Below are positions 19,323 to 27,789 of a stretch of DNA of 38,410 nucleotides, in pieces. How positions within the stretch are numbered: position 1 is the first letter of the stretch; each line of letters opens with the position of its first letter. Made by a program: the position numbers and the translations under genes. The stretch spans positions 1 to 38,410 of the forward strand of contig JAQXVL010000186.1 in NCBI GenBank assembly GCA_029224905.1. The letters are read 5' to 3'. The DNA is from Bacteroidales bacterium (lineage in GTDB: Bacteria > Bacteroidota > Bacteroidia > Bacteroidales > Muribaculaceae). A model generated the notes under the pieces. It was not told where the DNA came from and did no database searches. It saw only the letters and a program-made list of their open reading frames with translations.

Positions 19323-19709
19323 ATGGAACAAATTAATGCAACAGGTCGTCGTAAAGCGGCTATCGCCAGAGTATTCGTTACAGAAGGTACAGGCGTTATC
19401 ACTATCAACAAACGCACTTTGGAGTCATATTTCCCCAATCCTATCCTCCAATTTATCGTTAAGCAACCGTTGGAACTTCTTGGTGTAACCGAGAAATATG
19501 ATATTAAGGTAAACCTCGTAGGTGGCGGTTTCACCGGACAAGCAGAGGCTCTTCGTTTGGGCATCGCTCGCGCTTTGGTGAAAATCAACGCAGAAGACAA
19601 ACCCGCACTTCGTGCTGCAGGCTTCGTAACTCGCGACCCGCGTGCCGTTGAGCGTAAGAAACCGGGTCGTCCCAAGGCTCGTAAGAGATTCCAATTCAGC
19701 AAACGTTAA
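19323..19709 (+). CDS. rpsI: 30S ribosomal protein S9
   Basis: 128 aa MEQINATGRRKAAIARVFVTEGTG... ending RKKPGRPKARKRFQFSKR. Confidence 0.97.
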   Translation: MEQINATGRRKAAIARVFVTEGTGVITINKRTLESYFPNPILQFIVKQPLELLGVTEKYDIKVNLVGGGFTGQAEALRLGIARALVKINAEDKPALRAAGFVTRDPRAVERKKPGRPKARKRFQFSKR

Positions 19710-19835
19710 TATTTGTGCGAATCTCTATTTAGTGTTTAGTATCCAAATCGTCAAGACCAGCATGCGGCGCGTCGCCGTGTTCCGCTACTCGACGATTGAA
19801 TTTAGCAGAATGTAAACAAAAACAAAAAACAAATT

Positions 19836-20657
19836 ATGTCAACACCTAATTTTGAACAACTCCTCGAAGCAGGTTGCCATTTCGGCCACTTGAAACGTAA
19901 ATGGAATCCTGCAATGGCTCCGTATATCTTTATGGAGCGCAACGGTATCCACATCATCGACCTTTATAAGACTGCAGCTAAGCTCGAAGAAGCCGCTGCC
20001 GCTTTGAAGAATATCGCTAAATCGGGTAAAAAAGTGCTCTTCGTAGCAACTAAGAAACAAGCTAAGCAAGTTGTTGCCGACAAGGCTACTTCTGTAAATA
20101 TGCCGTACGTTATCGAGCGTTGGCCGGGCGGTATGCTCACCAACTTCCCGACAATCCGTAAGGCTGTCAAGAAGATGACCAACATCGACAAGATGACTAA
20201 AGACGGTACGTTCGACAACTTGTCGAAGCGCGAACGTCTCCAAATCACTCGTCAACGTGCAAAACTCGAAAAGAACCTCGGTTCTATCGCCGACCTTAAC
20301 CGCCTCCCCTCGGCTCTCTTCGTTATCGACGTAATGAAAGAGCACATCGCAGTTGCTGAGGCTAAGCGTCTCGGTATCCCCGTGTTTGCTATTGTCGACA
20401 CCAACTCTAACCCGGACCTCGTCGACTTCGTAATCCCCGCTAACGACGATGCTTCGAAGTCGATCGAACTCATCCTCGACACTGTTTGCGCAGCTATGTT
20501 GGAAGGTCTCGAAGAACGTAAGGCTGAAAAGGCTGACGCTCCCGAAGCCGTTGAAGACAAGGACGCTCCCGCAGCTCCCAAGCGCGAACGCCGCCGCATC
20601 AAAAAGGCTGCTCCCGAGGCTGAAAAAGTAGAAACAGCTGATGAGGCTGCTGAATAA
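19836..20657 (+). CDS. rpsB: 30S ribosomal protein S2 with charged C-terminal extension
   Basis: 273 aa MSTPNFEQLLEAGCHFGHLKRKWNPAMAPYIFMERNGIHIIDL... Confidence 0.97.
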   Translation: MSTPNFEQLLEAGCHFGHLKRKWNPAMAPYIFMERNGIHIIDLYKTAAKLEEAAAALKNIAKSGKKVLFVATKKQAKQVVADKATSVNMPYVIERWPGGMLTNFPTIRKAVKKMTNIDKMTKDGTFDNLSKRERLQITRQRAKLEKNLGSIADLNRLPSALFVIDVMKEHIAVAEAKRLGIPVFAIVDTNSNPDLVDFVIPANDDASKSIELILDTVCAAMLEGLEERKAEKADAPEAVEDKDAPAAPKRERRRIKKAAPEAEKVETADEAAE

Positions 20658-20687
20658 TTTTTAACCAATAAAACAATTTTACAAGAT

Positions 20688-21680
20688 ATGGCTGTTACAA
20701 TGAGCGACATCAGCAAGCTCCGCAAACTTACCGGAGCCGGCATGATGGACTGTAAAAAAGCATTGGAAGAAACCAACTGCGACATGGATGCTGCAGTTGA
20801 AATCATCCGCAAAAAAGGTCAAGCAGTTGCTGCAAAACGCGAAGACCGCGAGGCTTCTGAGGGTTGCGTACTCTCTGCTTGCGACGGCGAATTCGCTGCT
20901 ATCGTAGCTCTTAAGTGCGAAACCGACTTCGTTGCTAAAAACGAAGGCTTCGTAGCTCTTACAAAGTCGATTCTCGACGCTGCTATGGCTGCTAAGGCTA
21001 AGTCTCTCGACGAAGTTAAGGCTTTGACTATCAACGGTACTGCAATCGCTGACCTTATCGTTGAAGAAATCGGTAAGACAGGCGAAAAAATGGAACTCGG
21101 CGCTTACGAATGCCTCGAAGGTGCAGGCACTACTTGCTACGACCACCTCGGCAACAAGCTTTCGACTATCGCTACTTTCAGCAAACCGGTTGAACGTCAA
21201 GTTGGCCGTAACATCGCAATGCAAATCGCTTCGATGAACCCGGTTGCCGTTGACCAAGACGCTGTGCCCGCTGAGGTTAAGGCTAAAGAGCTCGAAATCG
21301 CTATCGAGAAAACTAAGGCTGAGCAAGTTCAAAAGGCTGTAGAGGCTGCCCTCAAAAAAGCAGGTTTCAACCTCTACATCTGCGAGAACGAAGAGCACCT
21401 CAACGAAGGTATCATGAAGAAAATGATTACCGAAGAGCAAGCTGACCAAATCCGCGAAATCAAGAAGACTGTGGCTGAGCAAAAGGCTGCTAACCTTCCC
21501 GAGCAAATGGTTCAAAACATCGCTAACGGCCGTATGAACAAGTTCTACAAGGAAAACTGCCTCGTTGAACAAGGCTTCATCATGGACGAAAAAGGCGCTA
21601 CTGTTAAGGACTATCTTAAGAGCATCGATGCTGATTTGAAAGTCCTCGCTTTCAAGCGCGTTAACTTGAATCAAGACTAA
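20688..21680 (+). CDS. tsf: Elongation factor Ts
   Basis: 330 aa MAVTMSDISKLRKLTGAGMMDCKKALEETNCDMDAAVEIIRKKG... Confidence 0.97.
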   Translation: MAVTMSDISKLRKLTGAGMMDCKKALEETNCDMDAAVEIIRKKGQAVAAKREDREASEGCVLSACDGEFAAIVALKCETDFVAKNEGFVALTKSILDAAMAAKAKSLDEVKALTINGTAIADLIVEEIGKTGEKMELGAYECLEGAGTTCYDHLGNKLSTIATFSKPVERQVGRNIAMQIASMNPVAVDQDAVPAEVKAKELEIAIEKTKAEQVQKAVEAALKKAGFNLYICENEEHLNEGIMKKMITEEQADQIREIKKTVAEQKAANLPEQMVQNIANGRMNKFYKENCLVEQGFIMDEKGATVKDYLKSIDADLKVLAFKRVNLNQD

Positions 21681-21710
21681 TTTGGATTAATTTCTATAAT
21701 TATTCGATTA

Positions 21711-21745
21711 AAGCCGTTGTGCCGATTGGTGCAACGGCTTTTTTT
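21711..21745 (+). terminator. Rho-independent terminator after tsf
   Basis: AAGCCGTTG-tGCC-gatt-GGTg-CAACGGCTT followed by a T run. Confidence 0.92.
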
Positions 21746-21801
21746 AGATACACTTTTTAGTGATTTTTGTTGCCGCTACGAAATATACCACGACTGTGGT
21801 A

Positions 21802-21832
21802 TTGCGCGTTTGTCGTCCTGTCGCTATCTTTG
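21802..21832 (+). promoter_or_regulatory. cysK promoter
   Basis: TTG at 21802-21804, 20-nt spacer, TAtcTTTG at 21825-21832. Confidence 0.75.
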
Positions 21833-21858
21833 CGTCAACATTAGAAAAACGAACTATT

Positions 21859-22806
21859 ATGGCAAAGATTTACAACAATTTGACAGAATTGATTGGCAAT
21901 ACGCCACTTTTGGAAGTGAATAATATTGCAAAAGCAGAGTCGTTGAAGGCTCGCTTGATTGTGAAACTCGAATATTTCAACCCCGGAGGGAGTGTAAAAG
22001 ACCGTATAGCATTGGCGATGATAGAGGCTGCCGAACAGTCGGGCGCGCTCAAGCCCGGACAACTTATCATAGAGCCGACCAGCGGAAATACCGGTATCGG
22101 TTTGGCATGGGTGGCTTCCGTAAAAGGCTATAAACTTATCCTGACAATGCCCGAAACGATGAGCGTAGAGCGTCAGAATCTGCTCAAGGCACTCGGTGCA
22201 ACGCTTGTGCTTACGCCCGGTAGCGAAGGTATGAAAGGCGCAATCCGTCGTGCAAACGAGTTGCAGGCTGAAAATCCCGGCTCGTTCATCCCGCAACAGT
22301 TCGAGAACCCGGCTAACCCTGCCGTGCATCAACGCACTACTGCCGAAGAGATTTGGCGCGACACCGACGGCGCTGTCGACTTCTTCGTGGCAGGTGTCGG
22401 TACGGGCGGTACGCTTAGCGGTACTGCTGCCGGACTGAAAGCGAAAAATCCATCCGTAAAGGCAATTGCCGTCGAACCTGCCGGTTCGCCCGTGCTCGAA
22501 GGCGGTAACCCCGGTCCGCACAAGATTCAGGGTATCGGCGCCGGATTCGTCCCAAAGAACTTTAATGCCGACGTGGTCGACGAGATTGTCGGTGTTGCCG
22601 ACAACGATGCCATCGGCGCATCGCGCTTGCTTGCGCAGAAAGAGGGTCTGTTGGTTGGCATCTCGGCAGGTGCTTCGTTCTACACAGCACTTCAATTGGC
22701 TAAGCGGGAAGAAAATGCCGGCAAGACCATAGTAGCCCTTCTGCCCGACACCGGCGAACGCTACCTCTCGACCGTGCTTTACGCTTTCGAAGACTATCCT
22801 TTGTAA
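21859..22806 (+). CDS. cysK: Cysteine synthase A (O-acetylserine sulfhydrylase)
   Basis: Start at MAKIYNNLTELIGNTPLLEVNN; EYFNPGGSVKDRIA, EPTSGNTGIGLAW, GVGTGGTLSG. Confidence 0.96.
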   Translation: MAKIYNNLTELIGNTPLLEVNNIAKAESLKARLIVKLEYFNPGGSVKDRIALAMIEAAEQSGALKPGQLIIEPTSGNTGIGLAWVASVKGYKLILTMPETMSVERQNLLKALGATLVLTPGSEGMKGAIRRANELQAENPGSFIPQQFENPANPAVHQRTTAEEIWRDTDGAVDFFVAGVGTGGTLSGTAAGLKAKNPSVKAIAVEPAGSPVLEGGNPGPHKIQGIGAGFVPKNFNADVVDEIVGVADNDAIGASRLLAQKEGLLVGISAGASFYTALQLAKREENAGKTIVALLPDTGERYLSTVLYAFEDYPL

Positions 22807-22833
22807 TAAACAGGCTTTAAACTTTTTATATCA

Positions 22834-23481
22834 ATGTCGCGTACACCCACATTCATCCTTGCCGACAATCAGGACGTTACACGGTCCGGACTCTTGCACT
22901 ACGTCACTACCTTGTTCTCAGGAGCCGTGACAATCCCTGTAGCGGACAAATCGCAGTTGATGTCCGTGCTCGATGAATGTGGCGACGGCATTGTGGTTCT
23001 CGATTATACTTTATTTGATTTTCAAGGGATTGATGATTTTTTGATTTTAGTTAATCGCTTCAGCGAAGCGATGTGGTTGCTTTTTTCCGCCGAACTTAGC
23101 GAAGGTTTTATCCGCAGGCTGAGCCTCGAGCATCGCATCGGGATGGTGCTGAAAGAGTGCAGCGGCGACGAAATTACATCGGCATTACGATGTGCCGTCG
23201 CCGGTGAACGCTATCTGTGTCATCAGGTGACAAACCTGTTGGTGTCGGCTCCGTCGACGCTTGCCAAACCTTTGCTCACCGTTTCCGAAACGGAAGTGTT
23301 GCGGTTGATTGCCCAAGGTAAGAGCGTCAAAGAAATTGCTGCAGAACGGAATTCAAGTATACACACAATTACTACACACAAGAAAAACCTTTTCCGAAAA
23401 TTGCAAATCAACAGCGTCTACGAAGCAACCAAGTATGCACTTCGAGCCGGTCTTCTCGAAATGGTAGAGTACTACATCTGA
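22834..23481 (+). CDS. Response regulator transcription factor, LuxR/NarL-type HTH
   Basis: 215 aa; receiver with GIVVLDYTLFDFQG and MVLKE; HTH LLTVSETEVLRLIAQGKSVKEIAAERNSSIHTITTHKKNLFRKL. Confidence 0.88.
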   Translation: MSRTPTFILADNQDVTRSGLLHYVTTLFSGAVTIPVADKSQLMSVLDECGDGIVVLDYTLFDFQGIDDFLILVNRFSEAMWLLFSAELSEGFIRRLSLEHRIGMVLKECSGDEITSALRCAVAGERYLCHQVTNLLVSAPSTLAKPLLTVSETEVLRLIAQGKSVKEIAAERNSSIHTITTHKKNLFRKLQINSVYEATKYALRAGLLEMVEYYI

Positions 23482-23499
23482 TATAATTTCGCTTTGCGA

Positions 23500-23533
23500 T
23501 AGAGCCCGACTTTGGTGAAAAGCCGGGCTCTAT
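23500..23533. terminator. Bidirectional terminator between convergent genes
   Basis: TAGAGCCCG...CGGGCTCTA 9-bp stem between stops at 23481 (+) and 23555 (-). Confidence 0.85.
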
Positions 23534-23554
23534 TCTTTGTCTGTAACGTATGAA

Positions 23555-26500
23555 TCAGATGCTTATTTTACGGGTATATGTGCCGTTGGCGGTCGTGCAA
23601 CGTACGATGAACAGACCTTTGAGGGCGCCGATGTTGACGCTCGAGGTGTTGACGTTTCGGCTAATCAGTGCGCCTGCGATGTTGTAGATTTCGACGATGT
23701 CGACCGTGGTATTGAATGTCAAGCGGTTGCCCGCGCGAGTTATCTTCAGACTGCTGACGTTCTCGTCGACGCCCGACGGCACGTTGCGGTAGATGGTGTA
23801 GGCGGCGAAACCGATGGAAGGAAGGTAGAAGTAGACGTTGGCGCTTTTGCCGTCGCTACTGATTTCGTGGTCGGCGCAAATGTCGCCGTACGAGTCTGTC
23901 GCATAGGGGCCGAAGCCGCCTGTCATGCCCGGCACTTCCCACAGATGTTCCATCAATGCGTATTCGTAGTCGCTATTTGTGCTGACGATGTTAAATGTTG
24001 AGCCTTGGCGGATGCCTTTGTTGGGGTAGACCACGAAATAGTCTTCGCCGAGTTGGAAGAATGTTCCGCCGGTGCTGACGGTTTGTGAGTCTTGGTTTGT
24101 GCCGATTTCGGGGATAACGTCGTTGTTTGCGTTGTCGAACGAGTCGTATTCGCCGGTCGAGAAGTTATATTTTGTCAGCGATGTGTTGCAGCCGTTGATG
24201 AAGAACCAATCGTTGTCTATGGGCATAACGCGTGGAGCCATGCCGAATGAGCCTGCGTTCGACGGCCAGTAGTACGGCGCCGTGAAGGTCGACTGCGATG
24301 CGAGCGAGCCGTTGCGGTAGGTCCACTTCTGCACGCGTTCGGTGTTGGCTTCGCAAGCGAGTACGAAGAAGTTGCCCGACGTTACGTCTCCGTAGACGTT
24401 GCAGTGGTCGATGCGCCTGCCTGTCGACGACGTTACCGATGCCACTTGCGTAGCCGAGCCGCTCGAGAGGTCGATGCGGTGGATTTTTATTGCATATGAT
24501 GAGCAATTGAGCACCATATTGGCAATGCATACGTTGCCTTTGGAGTCTTTGAAAATGCTGTTGTTAGGGAAGTAATAGGCTTGTACGGTAGTCGGGAGGC
24601 TAAGTTTGCCGATATATGCTCCGGTTAGGGCGTTGAATTTTGCGAGGTAGCACGACGAAGTGCTCGCGTTTTCGTCGCGTCCGGTGACGTAGATGACGTT
24701 GTCTTTCACGCAGAAGTCGCGGTTATATCTGAAGTCGGTATAGCTCGGCATATTACCGGTAGCGGTTGAGCGGAACCAGAGATTCTCGATGTTGTAGCAG
24801 CCCGACGGGTTATAGTCGGTGTTGTCGTAGGTCACGTTGTAGGAACTTTCGCTCGATGCGTTGTTGACCTTGAACGAACGGGTCTCGGAGTATGAGGCGT
24901 AGACGCCTTGAGCCGAGGTCTTGACGCGCCAGTAGTAGGTCGCGTTGGCGAGTGTCGATGCGCTGATGAAGAATTGCCAGTTGCCGTTGTCGGCAATTCC
25001 CCAGCCGTCGGGCGCCGAAAGCGGCTCGGTGACGAGCGTGGTGTTGATGACGGTCGATGAGAACGACGACGAGGCCGACACTTCGAGCGTATATTGCGTA
25101 GCGTTTACGTGAGTGAATTCGAGGAAGAAACTTCCGGCAACAGTTTTGCCGCTTGTCGGCGAAACGAGGGTCGTTGCCTCGGCATATTCGCGGTGCGGCG
25201 TGTCGAACGACCAGACTTCCGAAACGGAGTCTTTATAGCCTTCTTTCGACGTCGTTACGCGCCAGTAGAGCGTTTGGTTGTAGGGCAGGGTTGCGGCGCT
25301 GATGGTCGTCGAGTTTGATTGCAAATCGGCGCTGTAGATTACGTTGCTGAAGTTCGCGTCGGAGGCAATCTGCAGATAGTAGGTGCAACCTGCCACCTTC
25401 GTCCAACTGAAACCGAACGACGAAACATCGTCGAGCGTAGAGCCGTTGGCGGGCGACTGAAGCGTTGTAGCGCCGGCGGGCGTCTTGTCGGCGGTGGTGA
25501 ACGACGAAACGTCGGAGGTGCAGTCCCAAGCGTTGTTTTCCGACGTTGTTACGCGCCAATAGTATTTCGTAAGTCCTTCGAGTTGCGTGCGCACGTTTAT
25601 CGTTTTCGAGTTGGTTGTTAGTCCGGATTGCTCGTAAACGATTGTCGAGAAGTCGGATTTGCTCGAAATTTGGATGGTGTATTTCGTGTTAGTGCCTGTT
25701 CCGGCGGTCCATGAGAATGTTGCGCTGCCTTCTACGCCGGTAGCTCCGTTCGACGGCTGCGTAAGCGTTACCTTGGTTGCAAATTTCGTGATTTCGTTGC
25801 TGTAGCGTGCGTCGTATTCGTAGCCGTATCGGTCGTAAACGGTTACGGCGAAATAGTAGCCGCTTTGGTATGCCGACGGGATGGCGTAACTGTTGGTATA
25901 GGTCACGCCGAGCATGTAGTCGGAGGCAATTCCGCCGCCCGAAACGGTACTCTGCACGGCGCTCGTTGTCTTCGATTCGGGGATGGCATAGACGATGTAG
26001 CGGATGTTCGATGCCGGAGCGTCCCAAACGAGGTTGGTGCCGCTCACTTCGAGGTTGTCGACTTTGCCATAGGTTGTCGAGCCCTTCTTCCACGACATCG
26101 TCGGCGGAAGAGCAGGCTTTTGATAGACCGTGCTGATGAGGTTGTTGACCAGGTTAAGGGTTGCGTGGCTCGCCTTGAACGAAATCGACCGATAGTGGAT
26201 TATGCCCGGTGCACCTGTCTTTGTCAGGCTGCGATTGTATTGAATTTGCTTTTTGATGGCGTCATAGCCGCCGAAGCTGGATACATAGTCGCTACCCATA
26301 TCTTTGTCGCTTCTATAGTCGGCAATACTTGCATAATATTGGCGTGAAAATTGGTTGGCAACTGTCGACCACCATGGGTCAAGCTTGTCGAGCGGATAAC
26401 TGCTGCCGTAGTCGGATACGCCCCAATAGAGTTGCGGCGATACGAAGTCGAGATACCGGTTCTTGAGCCATGCAACCGGGTCGGAGAAGATTCGGGTGTA

Positions 26501-27355
26501 TTGACCATCGGAACCAACGGTACAACGTGCAACCCCATGCCCCGAGGCTACCGACGAACTTGTACAAGCGATGCCTTGAGGCGAAACTCCGAAAGAGCAA
26601 TAAGGCTTGATGCTTTTTATGCGAGTATTTACGGCGTTAATCATTTGGTTGACGTTGTTGCGACGCCAATTGCCTATCGACGACCATCCTGAACTTTTAA
26701 ATAGGTTATAGTCATTGGCTGCTGATGACTCTGGAATGTCGCTTGGGTAAAAATAGTCGTCGAAAATCACGCCGTCGACGTCATATTTCGTTACAATCTC
26801 GCCGACGACGTTGCAAATGTAGTTGGTCACTTCCGAAAGTCCGGGATTGAGGACATATGTTCCGTTATACTCAAGCAGCCAACCTTTGTTGTTTATGTTC
26901 TTGTCTTGGTTTGTCGAATTCCATAGACCTGTTTTCGCCGTGGCGAAACGGTATGGGTTAACCCACGCGTGCAACTCGATGCCGCGTTTATGTGCCTCTG
27001 CGACCCAGAATTCCAACGGGTCCCAGCCCGGGTCGGCTCCGCGAGAGCCGGTCAGGTAACTCGACCATGGCTCGTAGCTCGACTTGTAGAACGCATCGGA
27101 GCACGGACGCACTTGCAGATAGACCGCGTTGATGTGGGCTTTTTCGAGTTGGTTGAGGTAGTCGATGGCTTCGTTTTTCTGGCTGGTAATCATCGACGAA
27201 CTAACGCCGACACCGACGCTTGGCCAGTCGAGACTCAGGAATGACGTCATCCACGTGCCGCGGAGTTCTCGCTTCAAATACGTGTCGGCTGATACATTTA
27301 AGGTCATAACGGCAGCCGCCAACAGGAATAATAACTTTTTCGACAGAAATCCCAT
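23555..27355 (-). CDS. GHL10/DUF187-family (YngK/DigH-like) glycoside hydrolase with FN3-like repeats, C-terminal beta-propeller-like region and T9SS-like C-terminus
   Basis: 1266 aa; ELRGTWMTSFLSLDWPS, INAVYLQVRPCSDAFYKSSYEPWSSYLTGSRG, RGIELHAWVNPYRFA, VDGVIFDDYFYP; three WRVTTS-type FN3 segments; C-term VDIVEIYNIAGALISRNVNTSSVNIGALKGLFIVRCTTANGTYTRKISI. Confidence 0.88.
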   Translation of the reverse strand: MGFLSKKLLFLLAAAVMTLNVSADTYLKRELRGTWMTSFLSLDWPSVGVGVSSSMITSQKNEAIDYLNQLEKAHINAVYLQVRPCSDAFYKSSYEPWSSYLTGSRGADPGWDPLEFWVAEAHKRGIELHAWVNPYRFATAKTGLWNSTNQDKNINNKGWLLEYNGTYVLNPGLSEVTNYICNVVGEIVTKYDVDGVIFDDYFYPSDIPESSAANDYNLFKSSGWSSIGNWRRNNVNQMINAVNTRIKSIKPYCSFGVSPQGIACTSSSVASGHGVARCTVGSDGQYTRIFSDPVAWLKNRYLDFVSPQLYWGVSDYGSSYPLDKLDPWWSTVANQFSRQYYASIADYRSDKDMGSDYVSSFGGYDAIKKQIQYNRSLTKTGAPGIIHYRSISFKASHATLNLVNNLISTVYQKPALPPTMSWKKGSTTYGKVDNLEVSGTNLVWDAPASNIRYIVYAIPESKTTSAVQSTVSGGGIASDYMLGVTYTNSYAIPSAYQSGYYFAVTVYDRYGYEYDARYSNEITKFATKVTLTQPSNGATGVEGSATFSWTAGTGTNTKYTIQISSKSDFSTIVYEQSGLTTNSKTINVRTQLEGLTKYYWRVTTSENNAWDCTSDVSSFTTADKTPAGATTLQSPANGSTLDDVSSFGFSWTKVAGCTYYLQIASDANFSNVIYSADLQSNSTTISAATLPYNQTLYWRVTTSKEGYKDSVSEVWSFDTPHREYAEATTLVSPTSGKTVAGSFFLEFTHVNATQYTLEVSASSSFSSTVINTTLVTEPLSAPDGWGIADNGNWQFFISASTLANATYYWRVKTSAQGVYASYSETRSFKVNNASSESSYNVTYDNTDYNPSGCYNIENLWFRSTATGNMPSYTDFRYNRDFCVKDNVIYVTGRDENASTSSCYLAKFNALTGAYIGKLSLPTTVQAYYFPNNSIFKDSKGNVCIANMVLNCSSYAIKIHRIDLSSGSATQVASVTSSTGRRIDHCNVYGDVTSGNFFVLACEANTERVQKWTYRNGSLASQSTFTAPYYWPSNAGSFGMAPRVMPIDNDWFFINGCNTSLTKYNFSTGEYDSFDNANNDVIPEIGTNQDSQTVSTGGTFFQLGEDYFVVYPNKGIRQGSTFNIVSTNSDYEYALMEHLWEVPGMTGGFGPYATDSYGDICADHEISSDGKSANVYFYLPSIGFAAYTIYRNVPSGVDENVSSLKITRAGNRLTFNTTVDIVEIYNIAGALISRNVNTSSVNIGALKGLFIVRCTTANGTYTRKISI

Positions 27356-27396
27356 AACTTTTTAATTTTGGGTGGTTAAGGTTAGGTTGCTTTTGG

Positions 27397-27404
27397 CAAA
27401 TTTA
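27397..27404 (-). promoter_or_regulatory. -7 element TAAATTTG for the GHL10 gene
   Basis: CAAATTTA on plus, 42 nt upstream of the start codon. Confidence 0.45.
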
Positions 27405-27531
27405 CTCCTAATAATTACGAAATGAAAGCAAATCTTCAACTATTTATCGAATTGTTAACGAATTTTAGATATTTGATTTGTTGTATATTAATAAAAGTGA
27501 ATGCGTCTATTGTAAATGAGATAATATTTTT

Positions 27532-27547
27532 ATTTTGTATACAAAAT
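27532..27547. repeat. Perfect 16-bp palindrome ATTTTGTATACAAAAT
   Basis: Direct reading; self reverse-complement. Confidence 0.9.
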
Positions 27548-27588
27548 CAGACGCTTTAGTGTCCTTATTCTGCAAAATAGTAATAATA

Positions 27589-27630
27589 GGATGTTCGACT
27601 CGAAAGCAAATGGATGTTCGGCTCGAAAAG
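27589..27630 (+). repeat. Two near-identical tandem copies of GGATGTTCG(A/G)CTCGAAA(A)G
   Basis: Copies at 27589-27606 and 27612-27630, 23-bp period. Confidence 0.85.
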
Positions 27631-27635
27631 TTGAG

Positions 27636-27676
27636 TTTTTTCCAAACCGGTCAAATTTTCGAGGTTTTGGAAAAAA
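27636..27676. repeat. Inverted repeat TTTTTTCCAAACC / GGTTTTGGAAAAAA
   Basis: 13-bp arms with one bulged base and a 14-nt loop. Confidence 0.85.
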
Positions 27677-27736
27677 TAGTATTGCTTCGCAACGCGCACC
27701 GGACTTCGTCCGACGTACGCTATAAGCTTACTCGCG

Positions 27737-27769
27737 AATATAACAAATCTCGAAAAGATTTGTTATATT
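27737..27769. repeat. Perfect 14-bp inverted repeat AATATAACAAATCT-cgaaa-AGATTTGTTATATT overlapping a -7 box
   Basis: Direct reading; TAtaTTTG -7 candidate at 27764-27771. Confidence 0.92.
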
Positions 27770-27789
27770 TGCAAAAAAATGAATCTGAC

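Noticed and set aside
19712-19715. Possible rpsB promoter around ttaatATTTGtg after rpsI
   Set aside because: TA-to-TTTG spacing does not match the TAnnTTTG consensus and no -33 TTG was found at the right distance
27535-27789. 85-codon N-terminal extension of the thioredoxin ORF
   Set aside because: The region is repeat-rich intergenic DNA with a -7 box; the start at 27790 gives a clean lipoprotein signal peptide
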